Positions 46,729 through 56,897 of a stretch of DNA of 64,000 nt are shown piece after piece. Each line of letters starts with the position of its first letter. Position 1 is the first letter of the stretch. The position numbers and the translations under genes were made by a program. The notes below the pieces were generated by a model. That model saw only the letters and a list, made by a program, of their open reading frames with translations, did not search any database and was not told where the DNA came from. Location of the stretch: NCBI GenBank assembly GCA_003282175.1, contig QBZX01000005.1:32705-96704 (forward strand). The letters run 5' to 3'. The DNA comes from Pelagibacteraceae bacterium AG-337-G06. Lineage in GTDB: Bacteria > Pseudomonadota > Alphaproteobacteria > Pelagibacterales > AG-422-B15.

Positions 46729-46764
46729 GCTTGTAGAAAAAAAATAATTATATAAAATTTTCTC

Positions 46765-48330
46765 ATGTTATTACATGAGCATTTAGAAAATGGAGCCAAT
46801 AAAAATCCTAATTTTCCTTTCTCCGAATTTGAAGGAAATTCACTTTCTTATCAAGAAGCAAATTTATTAAGCAATCAATTAGCTAATAAATTAGTTTCAG
46901 AGGGTTTGGAAGTTGGAGATAGATTTGCATTTCTTGCAAAAAATTGTACTGAAATGGCAATTATGTACTACGCTGCATCAAAAGTTGGCGTTGTTCCTGT
47001 TCCGTTAAATTATCGTTTAGCAGATCAAGAATGGGCATATATAATAAATGATTCTGAAGCAAAACTTATAATAGTCAAAGGAAATGAGTATTCGGATAGA
47101 ATAAATCAGATTTCATCAGAATTAAAAAATATAAAAAAATATATTTCAGTATCGATTGATAACAGTATTGAAAAATTTCATGATTTTTATAATTGGCTTT
47201 CTGATAGTTCGAATGAAAAACCAACGTTAAAAATCCATGAAAATGATGACGTATATCAAATGTATACGAGTGGTACTACGGGTCATCCAAAAGGCGCTGT
47301 TCTTTTACAGAGAAATGTTGCAGCTAATATCAGACAGTACTTAAATAGTTTAACTTTACCTAGGCCATCAAGAACTCTTTTAGTGGCACCGATGTATCAT
47401 GCTGCTGCAATGATTAATATGTGTGGGTGCATTGCAATAGGTGGAACAATTGTTATTCAAGAAGATTTTATTCCTCAAGATGTAGTAGATTGTTTAGCAA
47501 ATGAAAAAATCACACATACAGTGCTTGTCCCTGCGATGATCCAAGCTTGCTTAGTGTCAGTGCCAAATGTTGCAAGCAATGAATATAAAGATTTAGATCA
47601 GATACATTATGGCGCCTCGCCAATCGCTCCAGAAACGCTCAAAAAGGCAATGGATGTTTTTAAGTGTAAATTTGGACAAGGTTTTGGAATGACAGAGACA
47701 GTAGCTGTAATCTGCTTAATGACTCCTGAAGAACACATCCGTGCTATCGAAGAAAAACCTGATCTTTTGAAATCTTGTGGAAGACCAGCTATAGATACTC
47801 AAGTTGAAATTAGAGATGAAAATGAAAATCCACTGCCTGTTGGAAAGATAGGGCAGATTTGTGCTAAAGGTCCTCAGATTATGAAAGGGTACTGGAATAA
47901 AAAAGAAGAAACAGAAAAGGCATTATTGGGAGGATGGATGCACACAGGCGATGCTGGACGAATGGATGAAGAGGGATTTGTCTATATCCAAGATAGAATT
48001 AAAGACATGATAGTATCGGGTGGTGAGAATATTTATTCAACAGAAGTAGAAGCAGCCTTGTTTGCTCATCCAGATATTATTGATGCTGCCGTCATTGGTG
48101 TTCCTAATGAAAAATATGGTGAAGTTGTTAAAGCTTGTATTGTAAAAAAAGAAGGTTCTGATTTAACCGAGGAAGATGTAATCAATTTTTGTAAAGACAG
48201 AATTGCAAGCTATAAAAAACCTCAGTCAATTGATTTTATCGATGAAGTTCCTAGAAATGCGAGTGGTAAAGTTCTTAAAAAAGTATTACGTGAACCGTAT
48301 TGGAAAGATCAGGATCGACAAGTAAGTTAA
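46765..48330 (+). CDS. Acyl-CoA synthetase (AMP-forming ligase)
   Basis: This is an adenylate-forming ligase of 521 residues. Motifs are the P-loop Y-T-S-G-T-T-G-H-P-K-G, the G-F-G-M-T-E-T adenine motif, the hinge Y-I-Q-D-R-I-K-D-M-I, G-G-E-N-I-Y-S-T-E-V-E and the catalytic Lys in P-R-N-A-S-G-K-V. It activates a carboxylic acid as CoA thioester; chain length is not readable. It follows the GMC enzyme and acylase by 36 bases, so an acid released by deacylation or made by alcohol oxidation could be its substrate. It shares TTAA with the convergent tldD. Confidence 0.87.
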   Translation: MLLHEHLENGANKNPNFPFSEFEGNSLSYQEANLLSNQLANKLVSEGLEVGDRFAFLAKNCTEMAIMYYAASKVGVVPVPLNYRLADQEWAYIINDSEAKLIIVKGNEYSDRINQISSELKNIKKYISVSIDNSIEKFHDFYNWLSDSSNEKPTLKIHENDDVYQMYTSGTTGHPKGAVLLQRNVAANIRQYLNSLTLPRPSRTLLVAPMYHAAAMINMCGCIAIGGTIVIQEDFIPQDVVDCLANEKITHTVLVPAMIQACLVSVPNVASNEYKDLDQIHYGASPIAPETLKKAMDVFKCKFGQGFGMTETVAVICLMTPEEHIRAIEEKPDLLKSCGRPAIDTQVEIRDENENPLPVGKIGQICAKGPQIMKGYWNKKEETEKALLGGWMHTGDAGRMDEEGFVYIQDRIKDMIVSGGENIYSTEVEAALFAHPDIIDAAVIGVPNEKYGEVVKACIVKKEGSDLTEEDVINFCKDRIASYKKPQSIDFIDEVPRNASGKVLKKVLREPYWKDQDRQVS

Positions 48331-49778
48331 GCAGTAGCAGTACCACCGACAGTTAAGTTTTCAATTAACATAGTTGGCTGACCAACACCTACAGGAACAC
48401 TCTGGCCATCTTTACCGCAAGTTCCTATACCACTATCCATTTTTGAATCGTTGCCGACCATCTTTACTCTTTTAAGCACGTCTGGTCCATTACCTATCAA
48501 CGTAGCTCCCTTGACAGGATTTGTAACAACCCCATTTTCAATTTTATAAGCTTCTGTGCAAGTGAATACAAACTTTCCACTGGTAATATCTACTTGACCA
48601 CCACCAAAATCTACTGCGTACAATCCGTTTTTTACTGATTTAAGAATTTCTTTTGGATCTCTGTTTCCAGATAACATGTGAGTATTGGTCATTCTCGGCA
48701 TTGGTAAATGTGCGTAACTTTCTCTTCGTCCATTTCCTGTTGGACTAACTCCCATCAATCTTGAATTGAGTCGGTCTTGCATATATCCTGTCAAAATTCC
48801 ATTCTGAATTAAAGTAGTACAACTCGTGGGTGTTCCCTCATCATCTACACTTAGAGATCCTCTTCTTGAGTCAATAGTACCATCATCAACTACAGTTACT
48901 GCTTCATCAGCAATTTTCTCTCCAAGTAAATTGGAGAATGCAGATGTTTTTTTTCTATTAAAATCTCCTTCAAGTCCATGTCCAATCGCTTCATGAAGAA
49001 GTACTCCCGGATATCCTGGACCAAGTACCACATCCATTTCACCTGCAGGAGTATCTACCGAAGTTAAGTTTATCTCTGCTTGATTAATGGCGTCGTCTAC
49101 TTGTTGTTTCCAATGACTTGGATCTAGAAAAGATGAATAATCGACTCTGCCACCTGAACCCCTGCTTCCATTTTCTTGTCTACCATCTTTTTCTAATACA
49201 ATTGAAATATATAATCTGACTAATGGCCTTAGATCTTCTATGACAATTCCTCCCGGTCTGTAGATACGAACTGCTTGCCACTCACCATTTAAAGATGCGG
49301 AGACTTGTTTTACCTGAGAATTTTTTGAACGTGCATATTCATCGATATCTTTTAATACATTAACTTTTTCAGAAAATTCTGTTTCATTAATAGGGTTTGC
49401 TTCTTTGTATAGTTTTCTATTAGTCTGGGAAAACGCAGCATTAAAATTTGCGTTGTTGTCTTTAGTAACAAAATTTACTGTATCAGATGCTTTTTTAAGA
49501 GACTTTTCATCTATGTCAGATGAATGAGCATAGCCAGAACTTTCACCTGCAACAGCTCTTAAACCAAAACCCTTCGATGTATCAAAAGAGGCACTTTTTA
49601 ATCTTTGATCATCGTAGACAAAGCTCTCACTCTCACAAAATTCCATAAATAGTTCACCATCATCGGCCTTGTGAAGGGCGTTTGAAACTATTTTATCAAC
49701 ACTCCTATTGTCCAGATTGCTTCTAGAGAAGAATAGGCTATCAATTGATTGATTCTTTATGTTTTTACTCATATTCAA
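48327..49778 (-). CDS. tldD: Metalloprotease TldD
   Basis: TldD forms a heterodimeric zinc protease with TldE/PmbA that processes small modified peptides and helps degrade the CcdA antitoxin. The 483 residues carry the H-E-A-I-G-H (HExxxH) zinc helix, followed by G-L-E-G-D-F and the C-terminal metal Cys region V-F-T-C-T-E-A-Y-K-I. A basic, disordered start (M-N-M-S-K-N) precedes the fold. TldD next to cytochrome oxidase subunit II, divergently oriented, is common in alphaproteobacteria. No tldE is in the window. Confidence 0.94.
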   Translation of the reverse strand: MNMSKNIKNQSIDSLFFSRSNLDNRSVDKIVSNALHKADDGELFMEFCESESFVYDDQRLKSASFDTSKGFGLRAVAGESSGYAHSSDIDEKSLKKASDTVNFVTKDNNANFNAAFSQTNRKLYKEANPINETEFSEKVNVLKDIDEYARSKNSQVKQVSASLNGEWQAVRIYRPGGIVIEDLRPLVRLYISIVLEKDGRQENGSRGSGGRVDYSSFLDPSHWKQQVDDAINQAEINLTSVDTPAGEMDVVLGPGYPGVLLHEAIGHGLEGDFNRKKTSAFSNLLGEKIADEAVTVVDDGTIDSRRGSLSVDDEGTPTSCTTLIQNGILTGYMQDRLNSRLMGVSPTGNGRRESYAHLPMPRMTNTHMLSGNRDPKEILKSVKNGLYAVDFGGGQVDITSGKFVFTCTEAYKIENGVVTNPVKGATLIGNGPDVLKRVKMVGNDSKMDSGIGTCGKDGQSVPVGVGQPTMLIENLTVGGTATA

Positions 49779-49843
49779 ATGCTCAGTGAAATTACTCTAA
49801 TTTTTAAAATTTATACTAAAAAAACCCTAAAAACTAATAAAAA

Positions 49844-49862
49844 TTGCGTCAAACTGTCGCAA
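49844..49862. promoter_or_regulatory. Imperfect palindrome in the tldD-ctaC intergenic region, candidate operator
   Basis: TTGCGTCA (49844-49851), spacer AAC, TGTCGCAA (49855-49862): seven of eight positions pair, and the motif is markedly more G+C-rich than the surrounding A+T DNA. It sits 48 bases before the ctaC ATG in the 131-base divergent gap. The GCG...GTCGC core recalls RegA/PrrA redox-regulator sites, which control oxidases in alphaproteobacteria, but no regulator gene is in the window. Confidence 0.4.
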
Positions 49863-49909
49863 AATTACTCATAGTTTCTAAGAATTTAAACAGTATATAT
49901 TAGAAGATA

Positions 49910-50773
49910 ATGATAATACCCATATTTTCAATATTTAGACAAACAATGAGCATGTTCTTAAAAGTTTCTATTTTAGTTTTTTTGCCTTTTGCTTCATTTG
50001 CTAAAGAGGGTAAATCAGAAAACTGGCAACTTAGCTTTCAGGAGCCAGCAACTGATTTGATGTCAGATATTATTTCATTCCATAGTTATATCCTCATGCC
50101 AATTATAACTGGTATTTCTTTGCTTGTCTTAGGTTTGCTTCTTTACATAATGTTCAGGTTTAACAGTAAGAGAAATATAGTTGCATCTACGACAACTCAT
50201 AATACAACCATCGAAATATTATGGACTGTAATTCCAGTAATTCTTTTAATAATAATAGCCATTCCATCTTTTAGATTGCTGTATGTTTCAGAAACAATTC
50301 CAAAAGCTGACTTGACCATCAAGGCAATAGGTAATCAATGGTATTGGACCTACGAATATCCAGATTACGAAGACATCGCTTTCGACGCAAATATGCTTTT
50401 AGAAAACGAGTTATCAGACCCTAAGTTGAGACTCTTAGAGACAGATACCCAGATTGTTGTACCTGTAAATAAGGTAGTCAAACTTCAAATCACATCTGCA
50501 GATGTCCTTCATGCATGGACCATTCCTGCATTTGGAGTAAAAATGGATGCGGTACCCGGTAGACTAAATGAAACATGGTTTAAGGCTAATAAAGAAGGTA
50601 TTTATTACGGTCAATGTTCAGAGTTGTGTGGGGCTAAGCACGCATTCATGCCTATTAATGTTAAGGTTGTATCAGAAAGTGAATTTGACGATTGGCTAGA
50701 CTTCGCAAAAGAAGAATATGCATCTTCTGGAACAGATTATTCGAGTGAAACGTTTGAAATCGCAAAGAACTAG
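49910..50773 (+). CDS. ctaC: Cytochrome c oxidase subunit II
   Basis: This subunit accepts electrons from cytochrome c at the binuclear CuA site. The 287-residue precursor has a signal peptide ending near F-A-S-F-A, then two membrane helices (about 58-80 and 100-120) and the periplasmic cupredoxin domain. CuA ligands are H-A-W-T-I-P and C-S-E-L-C-G-A-K-H-A-F-M. The aromatic Q-W-Y-W-T-Y-E-Y stretch carries electrons to CuA. The signal peptide fits better from Met13 (49946), so that ATG is an alternative start; AGAAG before 49910 is a weak ribosome site. First gene of the aa3 oxidase operon. Confidence 0.95.
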   Translation: MIIPIFSIFRQTMSMFLKVSILVFLPFASFAKEGKSENWQLSFQEPATDLMSDIISFHSYILMPIITGISLLVLGLLLYIMFRFNSKRNIVASTTTHNTTIEILWTVIPVILLIIIAIPSFRLLYVSETIPKADLTIKAIGNQWYWTYEYPDYEDIAFDANMLLENELSDPKLRLLETDTQIVVPVNKVVKLQITSADVLHAWTIPAFGVKMDAVPGRLNETWFKANKEGIYYGQCSELCGAKHAFMPINVKVVSESEFDDWLDFAKEEYASSGTDYSSETFEIAKN

Positions 50774-50799
50774 GTAATTTTTTTTATTAAAAGGAGTAA

Positions 50800-52416
<1,617 letters not shown>

Positions 52417-52425
52417 TTAGGTCGC

Positions 52426-53355
52426 ATGGTAAATATATCTTCAGTTTCTGATAAACAAGAAATTGGAATTAACTCATTTTTTTCAAAGGTTGGTTTTTAT
52501 ATTTCCTTATTAAAACCAAGAGTAATGTCTCTCTCTATCTTTACTAGCTTTGTTGGCATGATTATTGCTCCAGGATTTATAACAATCTATGAAGGAGCTT
52601 TAATAATTCTAGCTATCTCGATTGGATCAGGTGCATCTGGTGCATTAAACATGTGGTATGAACGAAAGACAGACCTGTTAATGGAGAGAACTAAGAATAG
52701 AGTGTTACCTATGGGGCTTGTCAGTGCGAATGGAGCTCTTATTTATGGAATTATTTTGTCAGTATTTTCAATTTATCTTTTATACTATGTTGCAAATTTA
52801 CTATCAGCTTCAATTCTTCTTCTAACAATACTTTATTACATTTTTGTCTATACAATATGGTTAAAGAAAAGAACTCCACAAAATATTGTTATCGGTGGAG
52901 CCGCTGGAGCGTTCCCTCCAATTATTGGATGGACAGCTGTTACTGGCAGTGTATCTCCTGAAATCAGCCTGCTTTTTATTTTAATCTTTCTATGGACCCC
53001 GCCACATTTTTGGGCACTCGCACTCTATAAATCTGATGACTACAAAAGGGCAGGTATTCCAATGATGCCACTGGTTGTCGGAAATAAGAAAACAGTTAGT
53101 TTAATTATTGCTTATTCATTAACACTCTTACCTGTAACACTTCTAATGAGTTACTACTATTCATTATTCTTTGGAACTTTGTCATCTATTATGGGTATCT
53201 GCTTTATATATTTAGCCTTAGATCTTAGAAAATATGTGAATCACACCAAGTTATTAGAAAAAAAAGCACAAACTTTATTCTTCTTTTCCATTATTTATCT
53301 TTTTAATATTTTCGCAATCCTCCTTATTGATAATTTGCTATGGAACATATTATGA
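52426..53355 (+). CDS. ctaB: Protoheme IX farnesyltransferase
   Basis: CtaB adds a farnesyl group to haem b, making haem o, the precursor of haem a for the oxidase encoded here. The 309-residue UbiA-fold protein has about nine membrane helices, with the first Asp-rich loop N-M-W-Y-E-R-x-x-D (about 77-85) followed by M-x-R-T-K-N-R-V-L-P and the second in Y-K-S-D-D-Y. R-T-x-x-R and W-T-P-P-H-F-W confirm the CtaB subfamily. It starts nine bases after ctaD. Its TGA overlaps the next small ATG in ATGA (53352-53355). Confidence 0.96.
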   Translation: MVNISSVSDKQEIGINSFFSKVGFYISLLKPRVMSLSIFTSFVGMIIAPGFITIYEGALIILAISIGSGASGALNMWYERKTDLLMERTKNRVLPMGLVSANGALIYGIILSVFSIYLLYYVANLLSASILLLTILYYIFVYTIWLKKRTPQNIVIGGAAGAFPPIIGWTAVTGSVSPEISLLFILIFLWTPPHFWALALYKSDDYKRAGIPMMPLVVGNKKTVSLIIAYSLTLLPVTLLMSYYYSLFFGTLSSIMGICFIYLALDLRKYVNHTKLLEKKAQTLFFFSIIYLFNIFAILLIDNLLWNIL

Positions 53356-53459
53356 TTAATAAAAAAATAAAAAAAAGGAACATAATTACAGCATTAATAC
53401 TTGTTTTTTTTGTCGCCTCATTTTTCACATACACAATTTATAAGTTAAGTCTCGTATAA
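53352..53459 (+). CDS. coxF: CoxF-like cytochrome oxidase assembly microprotein (35 residues)
   Basis: Read directly from the bases: ATG 53352 opens 35 codons to TAA at 53457-53459. The product begins M-I-N-K-K-I-K-K-R-N-I-I-T-A, crosses the membrane once with a 17-20-residue hydrophobic run, and ends Y-K-L-S-L-V. The K-R-N-I helix start and the terminal aromatic-plus-K-L match the small CoxF proteins that lie between ctaB and ctaG in other alphaproteobacteria (usually 45-60 residues). It overlaps ctaB by four bases and ctaG starts on the next base, so it is embedded in a translationally coupled run. Confidence 0.82.
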   Translation: MINKKIKKRNIITALILVFFVASFFTYTIYKLSLV

Positions 53460-54005
53460 ATGAATTTTTTTAATTTAAAATATAGTTCAAATACTTCTCT
53501 AGCAGTAGGCCTGCTTGGTATTGTTATATCCATGGTAATATTAGCCTATGCATCTGTGCCACTATATAATTACTTTTGTAAAGTCACAGGTTTTGGAGGC
53601 ACCCCAAAAATTTACTCCCAAGAAAGTGTTTACATAACTGATTCTCTAATAGATGTAAGACTTGACTCAAACGTTGGATCAACTCTGAACTGGGACTTTT
53701 TCCCTGAGCAAAGAACACATCAAATTCAAATTGGTGAAAATAAATTAATCAACTACGTTATAATCAATAATACAGATCAAGCACTGAATGGAACTGCGGT
53801 ATATAATGTTTCCCCAGCTGAGGCAGCAAAATACTTTAACAAAATAGAATGTTTTTGTTTTCAAAATACTGAATTAAAAGCTAATGAGAAAAAGATTATG
53901 CCAGTATCTTTTTATATCGACCCTGAAATTAAAAATGATCAATACGTGGCAGATCTATCCGAAGTTACTTTGTCCTATACCTTTTACGAAAACAGTGATA
54001 CATAA
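53460..54005 (+). CDS. ctaG: Cytochrome c oxidase assembly protein CtaG (Cox11 family)
   Basis: CtaG delivers copper to CuB of subunit I. The 181-residue protein has one N-terminal membrane helix (about 13-33) ending in the conserved V-P-L-Y-N-Y-F-C-K-V-T-G-F-G-G-T, then a periplasmic immunoglobulin-like domain with the copper-binding C-F-C-F motif (E-C-F-C-F-Q) and a late P-V-S-F-Y-I-D-P. All three motifs are diagnostic of Cox11/CtaG. It begins on the base after the CoxF stop. Confidence 0.96.
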   Translation: MNFFNLKYSSNTSLAVGLLGIVISMVILAYASVPLYNYFCKVTGFGGTPKIYSQESVYITDSLIDVRLDSNVGSTLNWDFFPEQRTHQIQIGENKLINYVIINNTDQALNGTAVYNVSPAEAAKYFNKIECFCFQNTELKANEKKIMPVSFYIDPEIKNDQYVADLSEVTLSYTFYENSDT

Positions 54006-54010
54006 TTCCT

Positions 54011-54808
54011 ATGAGTTCACGTAATCCAAATTCTCATGAGTATCATTTAGTAGAACCAAGTCCTTGGCCACTTTTGGCCTCAATTGGTGCTCTCATCTTG
54101 TGTATTGGGGCTGTAATTTATTTTAGAACTGATGACTTATGGTTAATGCTTATTGGATTAGCTATTGTAATTTATGTTACATATATGTGGTTTAGAGACA
54201 TTATTATTGAAGGAGAACACCAGGGCCATCATACGCCCGTAGTTCAGATTGGTCTGAGATATGGCATGACCTTGTTTATCGCTTCAGAAGTTATGTTCTT
54301 TGTTGCCTGGTTTTGGGCTTATTTCAATGCAAGTTTATTCCCTACTGAACAAATAGGATCTGTTTGGCCTCCAGCAGAAATACATTTAATGGATCCTTGG
54401 CATATACCATTGATAAATACACTTATACTTTTGCTATCAGGTACAACCGTGACGTGGGCGCACCACGCGTTAACGGAGGGAAATAGAAAAGAGCTGATCC
54501 AAGGTCTCTGGTGTACAGTAGGACTTGGTATTATTTTTACGGGCTTCCAGGTTTATGAGTATATGCATGCTGACTTCGCTTTTTCGGGACATATTTATGG
54601 AGCAACTTTCTATATGGCAACCGGTTTCCATGGTTTTCATGTATTAATGGGAACAGTTATGCTCATTGTTTGCTTAGGAAGATCAATTGCGGGACACTTT
54701 AAGGCTGATCATCACTTTGGTTTTGAAGCAGCTGCTTGGTACTGGCACTTTGTAGATGTTGTGTGGCTGTTTCTGTTCGCTGCAATATATGTCTGGGGCT
54801 ACTATTAA
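54011..54808 (+). CDS. ctaE: Cytochrome c oxidase subunit III
   Basis: This structural subunit stabilises the oxidase and its proton uptake. The 265 residues form about seven membrane helices. Family marks are P-S-P-W-P near the N-terminus, W-F-R-D-I-I-I-E-G-E-H-Q-G-H-H-T, the F-I-A-S-E-V-M-F-F-V-A-W-F-W-A segment with the membrane Glu, T-G-F-H-G-F-H-V and W-Y-W-H-F-V-D-V-V-W-L-F at the end. It lies five bases after ctaG. The surf1 gene follows 14 bases after its stop. Confidence 0.97.
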   Translation: MSSRNPNSHEYHLVEPSPWPLLASIGALILCIGAVIYFRTDDLWLMLIGLAIVIYVTYMWFRDIIIEGEHQGHHTPVVQIGLRYGMTLFIASEVMFFVAWFWAYFNASLFPTEQIGSVWPPAEIHLMDPWHIPLINTLILLLSGTTVTWAHHALTEGNRKELIQGLWCTVGLGIIFTGFQVYEYMHADFAFSGHIYGATFYMATGFHGFHVLMGTVMLIVCLGRSIAGHFKADHHFGFEAAAWYWHFVDVVWLFLFAAIYVWGYY

Positions 54809-54822
54809 ACTTAATCTATCTA

Positions 54823-55515
54823 TTGATTAAAAATTTCTCTTTCCATTTTATTTTTCTTGTTACGATTTGCTTTCTTTTATTGCTTGGTTATTGGCAAACT
54901 CAAAGATTAGAGTGGAAGATGAATATGATTAATTCAGTTGAAAAGAATTATGCGCTCAAGCTGGATAAATTTCCTTTTGAAGGTGGCATAGATAAAGAGT
55001 TTGAATTTATGCAAGTAGAGTTAAAAGGTTCTTTTGTAAAAGAAAAACTTATGTATTTTTTCAAATCAAATTTAAGTGGTATGTCTGGGTTTGAAATTGT
55101 AATGCCTTTAAAAACTGAAAATACAAAATATGTTTACGTGATCTTGGGATGGATACCTTATGATTTAAAGGAAAGTTTTAATCTCGATTTTATAGACTCA
55201 AACAAAGAGTTCATTGTCAATGGAGCCCTAATATATTCTAAAGATAGAAAACCTCTAATTCCTGAGAATGAATATTCAGCAAGTATATGGTACCTCCTAA
55301 ATACTGATGAGATGGATAATTTTCATAAAATTAAGTCAAGCACATACATTCTTAAAATTACCGATCCAAATAAATTTGAGAATCTTTTAATTGAATTTGA
55401 GCCTTCAAACATAACAAATAATCATTTGCAATATGCAGTTACATGGTTCTTGCTATCAATTGTTATATTGATCATGTATATCTATTATATAAGGCAAGGA
55501 AGTACTAAAAAATGA
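54823..55515 (+). CDS. surf1: SURF1-family cytochrome oxidase biogenesis protein
   Basis: SURF1 (Shy1) assists haem a insertion into subunit I. From the TTG at 54823 the protein has 230 residues with an N-terminal membrane helix (F-H-F-I-F-L-V-T-I-C-F-L-L-L-L) followed by the family motif G-Y-W-Q-T-Q-R-L-E-W-K, a periplasmic domain with G-S-F and V-I-L-G-W-I-P, and a C-terminal helix preceded by N-N-H-L-Q-Y-A-V-T-W-F, the SURF1 C-terminal signature. The frame opens at 54736 inside ctaE; those residues are not family-like, and the next ATG would delete the first helix, so TTG 54823 is preferred. Confidence 0.87.
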   Translation: MIKNFSFHFIFLVTICFLLLLGYWQTQRLEWKMNMINSVEKNYALKLDKFPFEGGIDKEFEFMQVELKGSFVKEKLMYFFKSNLSGMSGFEIVMPLKTENTKYVYVILGWIPYDLKESFNLDFIDSNKEFIVNGALIYSKDRKPLIPENEYSASIWYLLNTDEMDNFHKIKSSTYILKITDPNKFENLLIEFEPSNITNNHLQYAVTWFLLSIVILIMYIYYIRQGSTKK

Positions 55516-56897
55516 AGTATAGAAGCACAAGAGGTACTAATGAGGAGACGTTCAAGAAAGTTCTTTTTGCTGGTTTAGCAGAGGATGGCGGACTTTACAT
55601 ACCAATGAATTGGCCTCAAATAGACGTTAATAAAATAGATAAGAATATTAGCTACAAAGAACTTACAAAATTAATACTTTATCCATTTGTTAAGGATTTT
55701 ATTTCTATAGTTGAACTGGAAAACATTATTAATATTTCCTATTCAAAGCAGTTCTCATCGGAAAACCTTGTATCATTTAAAGAATTGAGTGATAACGAAA
55801 TACTGGTTGAATTATTTAATGGTCCTACATTTGCTTTCAAAGATTTTGCAATGCAATTACTTGTTCCTTTATTTGATCATTTTTTAGAAAAAGAAAATAA
55901 GAAAATAAATTTGATTGTTGCTACTTCTGGTGACACTGGATCTGCAGCAATTAATGCAGTAAAGCAAAGTAAAAACATAAGTATATTTTGTTTATATCCT
56001 AGTAAGAGAATTTCAGATTTTCAAAGACGTCAAATGTCGACTGTGGAAGAAAGTAACATCTTTCTGTGTGAAATTGACGGTACATTTGATGACTGTCAAA
56101 AAATTGTAAAAGATATCCTAAAGGATACTCAGTACAGTTTTGAAAACAATATATCTGCAGTCAATTCGATTAATTGGGCGCGAATATTAATTCAATGTGT
56201 GTACTATTATTATACATATATAAATTATTTTGATGCATCTAGACCAACAGTTAACTTCTCTGTTCCCACAGGTAATTTTGGTGATATTTATGCCGGATAT
56301 GTAGCCTATAAGATGGGACTACCAATAAATAAATTAATAATTGCTACAAATGAAAATGATATCTTACACAGATTTATAAATACAGGAATCTATCAGACAG
56401 AAAGTGTAAAAAAAACAACAAGTCCAAGTATGGATATACAAATAGCAAGTAATTTTGAAAGACTGTTGTTTGATATCATGTGTCAGTCAAATGAAAAAAC
56501 AGCATCAGCAATGCATTTATTTGAAGAAAAGGGAAAATTAAAAGTAGAGCAACAGGACTTAAATATTATTTCAAATATCTTCACATCTGAAAGCACACAT
56601 CAAGAAGATGTTAACAAAATAATATCAAATGTTCATGAAGTTCATTCGTACCTCATTGATCCTCATACAGCTACCGGCATAAATGCCTCAAGAAAGACAA
56701 ATGATAGTGATCGTATCAATTTCACATTATCAACTGCTCATCCTGTAAAGTTTTCAGAGACAGTTGAAATGGCTGTTGGGAAAAATCTTGATTTATTAAG
56801 CAATCACAAGGATTTATTTAGTAAAGATGAAAAAATTCACTTCATCCAAAACAATACGGATGAAGTGAAAAAATTTATTTTAGAGAATAAAAATTGA
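55512..56897 (+). CDS. threonine synthase thrC: Threonine synthase
   Basis: ThrC is the PLP enzyme converting O-phosphohomoserine to threonine. The 461 residues match the long bacterial class: Y-R-S-T-R-G at the start, the PLP-binding Lys in F-N-G-P-T-F-A-F-K-D-F-A, the phosphate loop T-S-G-D-T-G-S-A-A, V-P-T-G-N-F-G-D and a late D-P-H-T-A-T-G. The start overlaps surf1 in ATGA. surf1-thrC linkage is conserved in alphaproteobacteria. Homoserine kinase, which supplies its substrate, is encoded 1.5 kb further on the other strand. Confidence 0.95.
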   Translation: MKYRSTRGTNEETFKKVLFAGLAEDGGLYIPMNWPQIDVNKIDKNISYKELTKLILYPFVKDFISIVELENIINISYSKQFSSENLVSFKELSDNEILVELFNGPTFAFKDFAMQLLVPLFDHFLEKENKKINLIVATSGDTGSAAINAVKQSKNISIFCLYPSKRISDFQRRQMSTVEESNIFLCEIDGTFDDCQKIVKDILKDTQYSFENNISAVNSINWARILIQCVYYYYTYINYFDASRPTVNFSVPTGNFGDIYAGYVAYKMGLPINKLIIATNENDILHRFINTGIYQTESVKKTTSPSMDIQIASNFERLLFDIMCQSNEKTASAMHLFEEKGKLKVEQQDLNIISNIFTSESTHQEDVNKIISNVHEVHSYLIDPHTATGINASRKTNDSDRINFTLSTAHPVKFSETVEMAVGKNLDLLSNHKDLFSKDEKIHFIQNNTDEVKKFILENKN

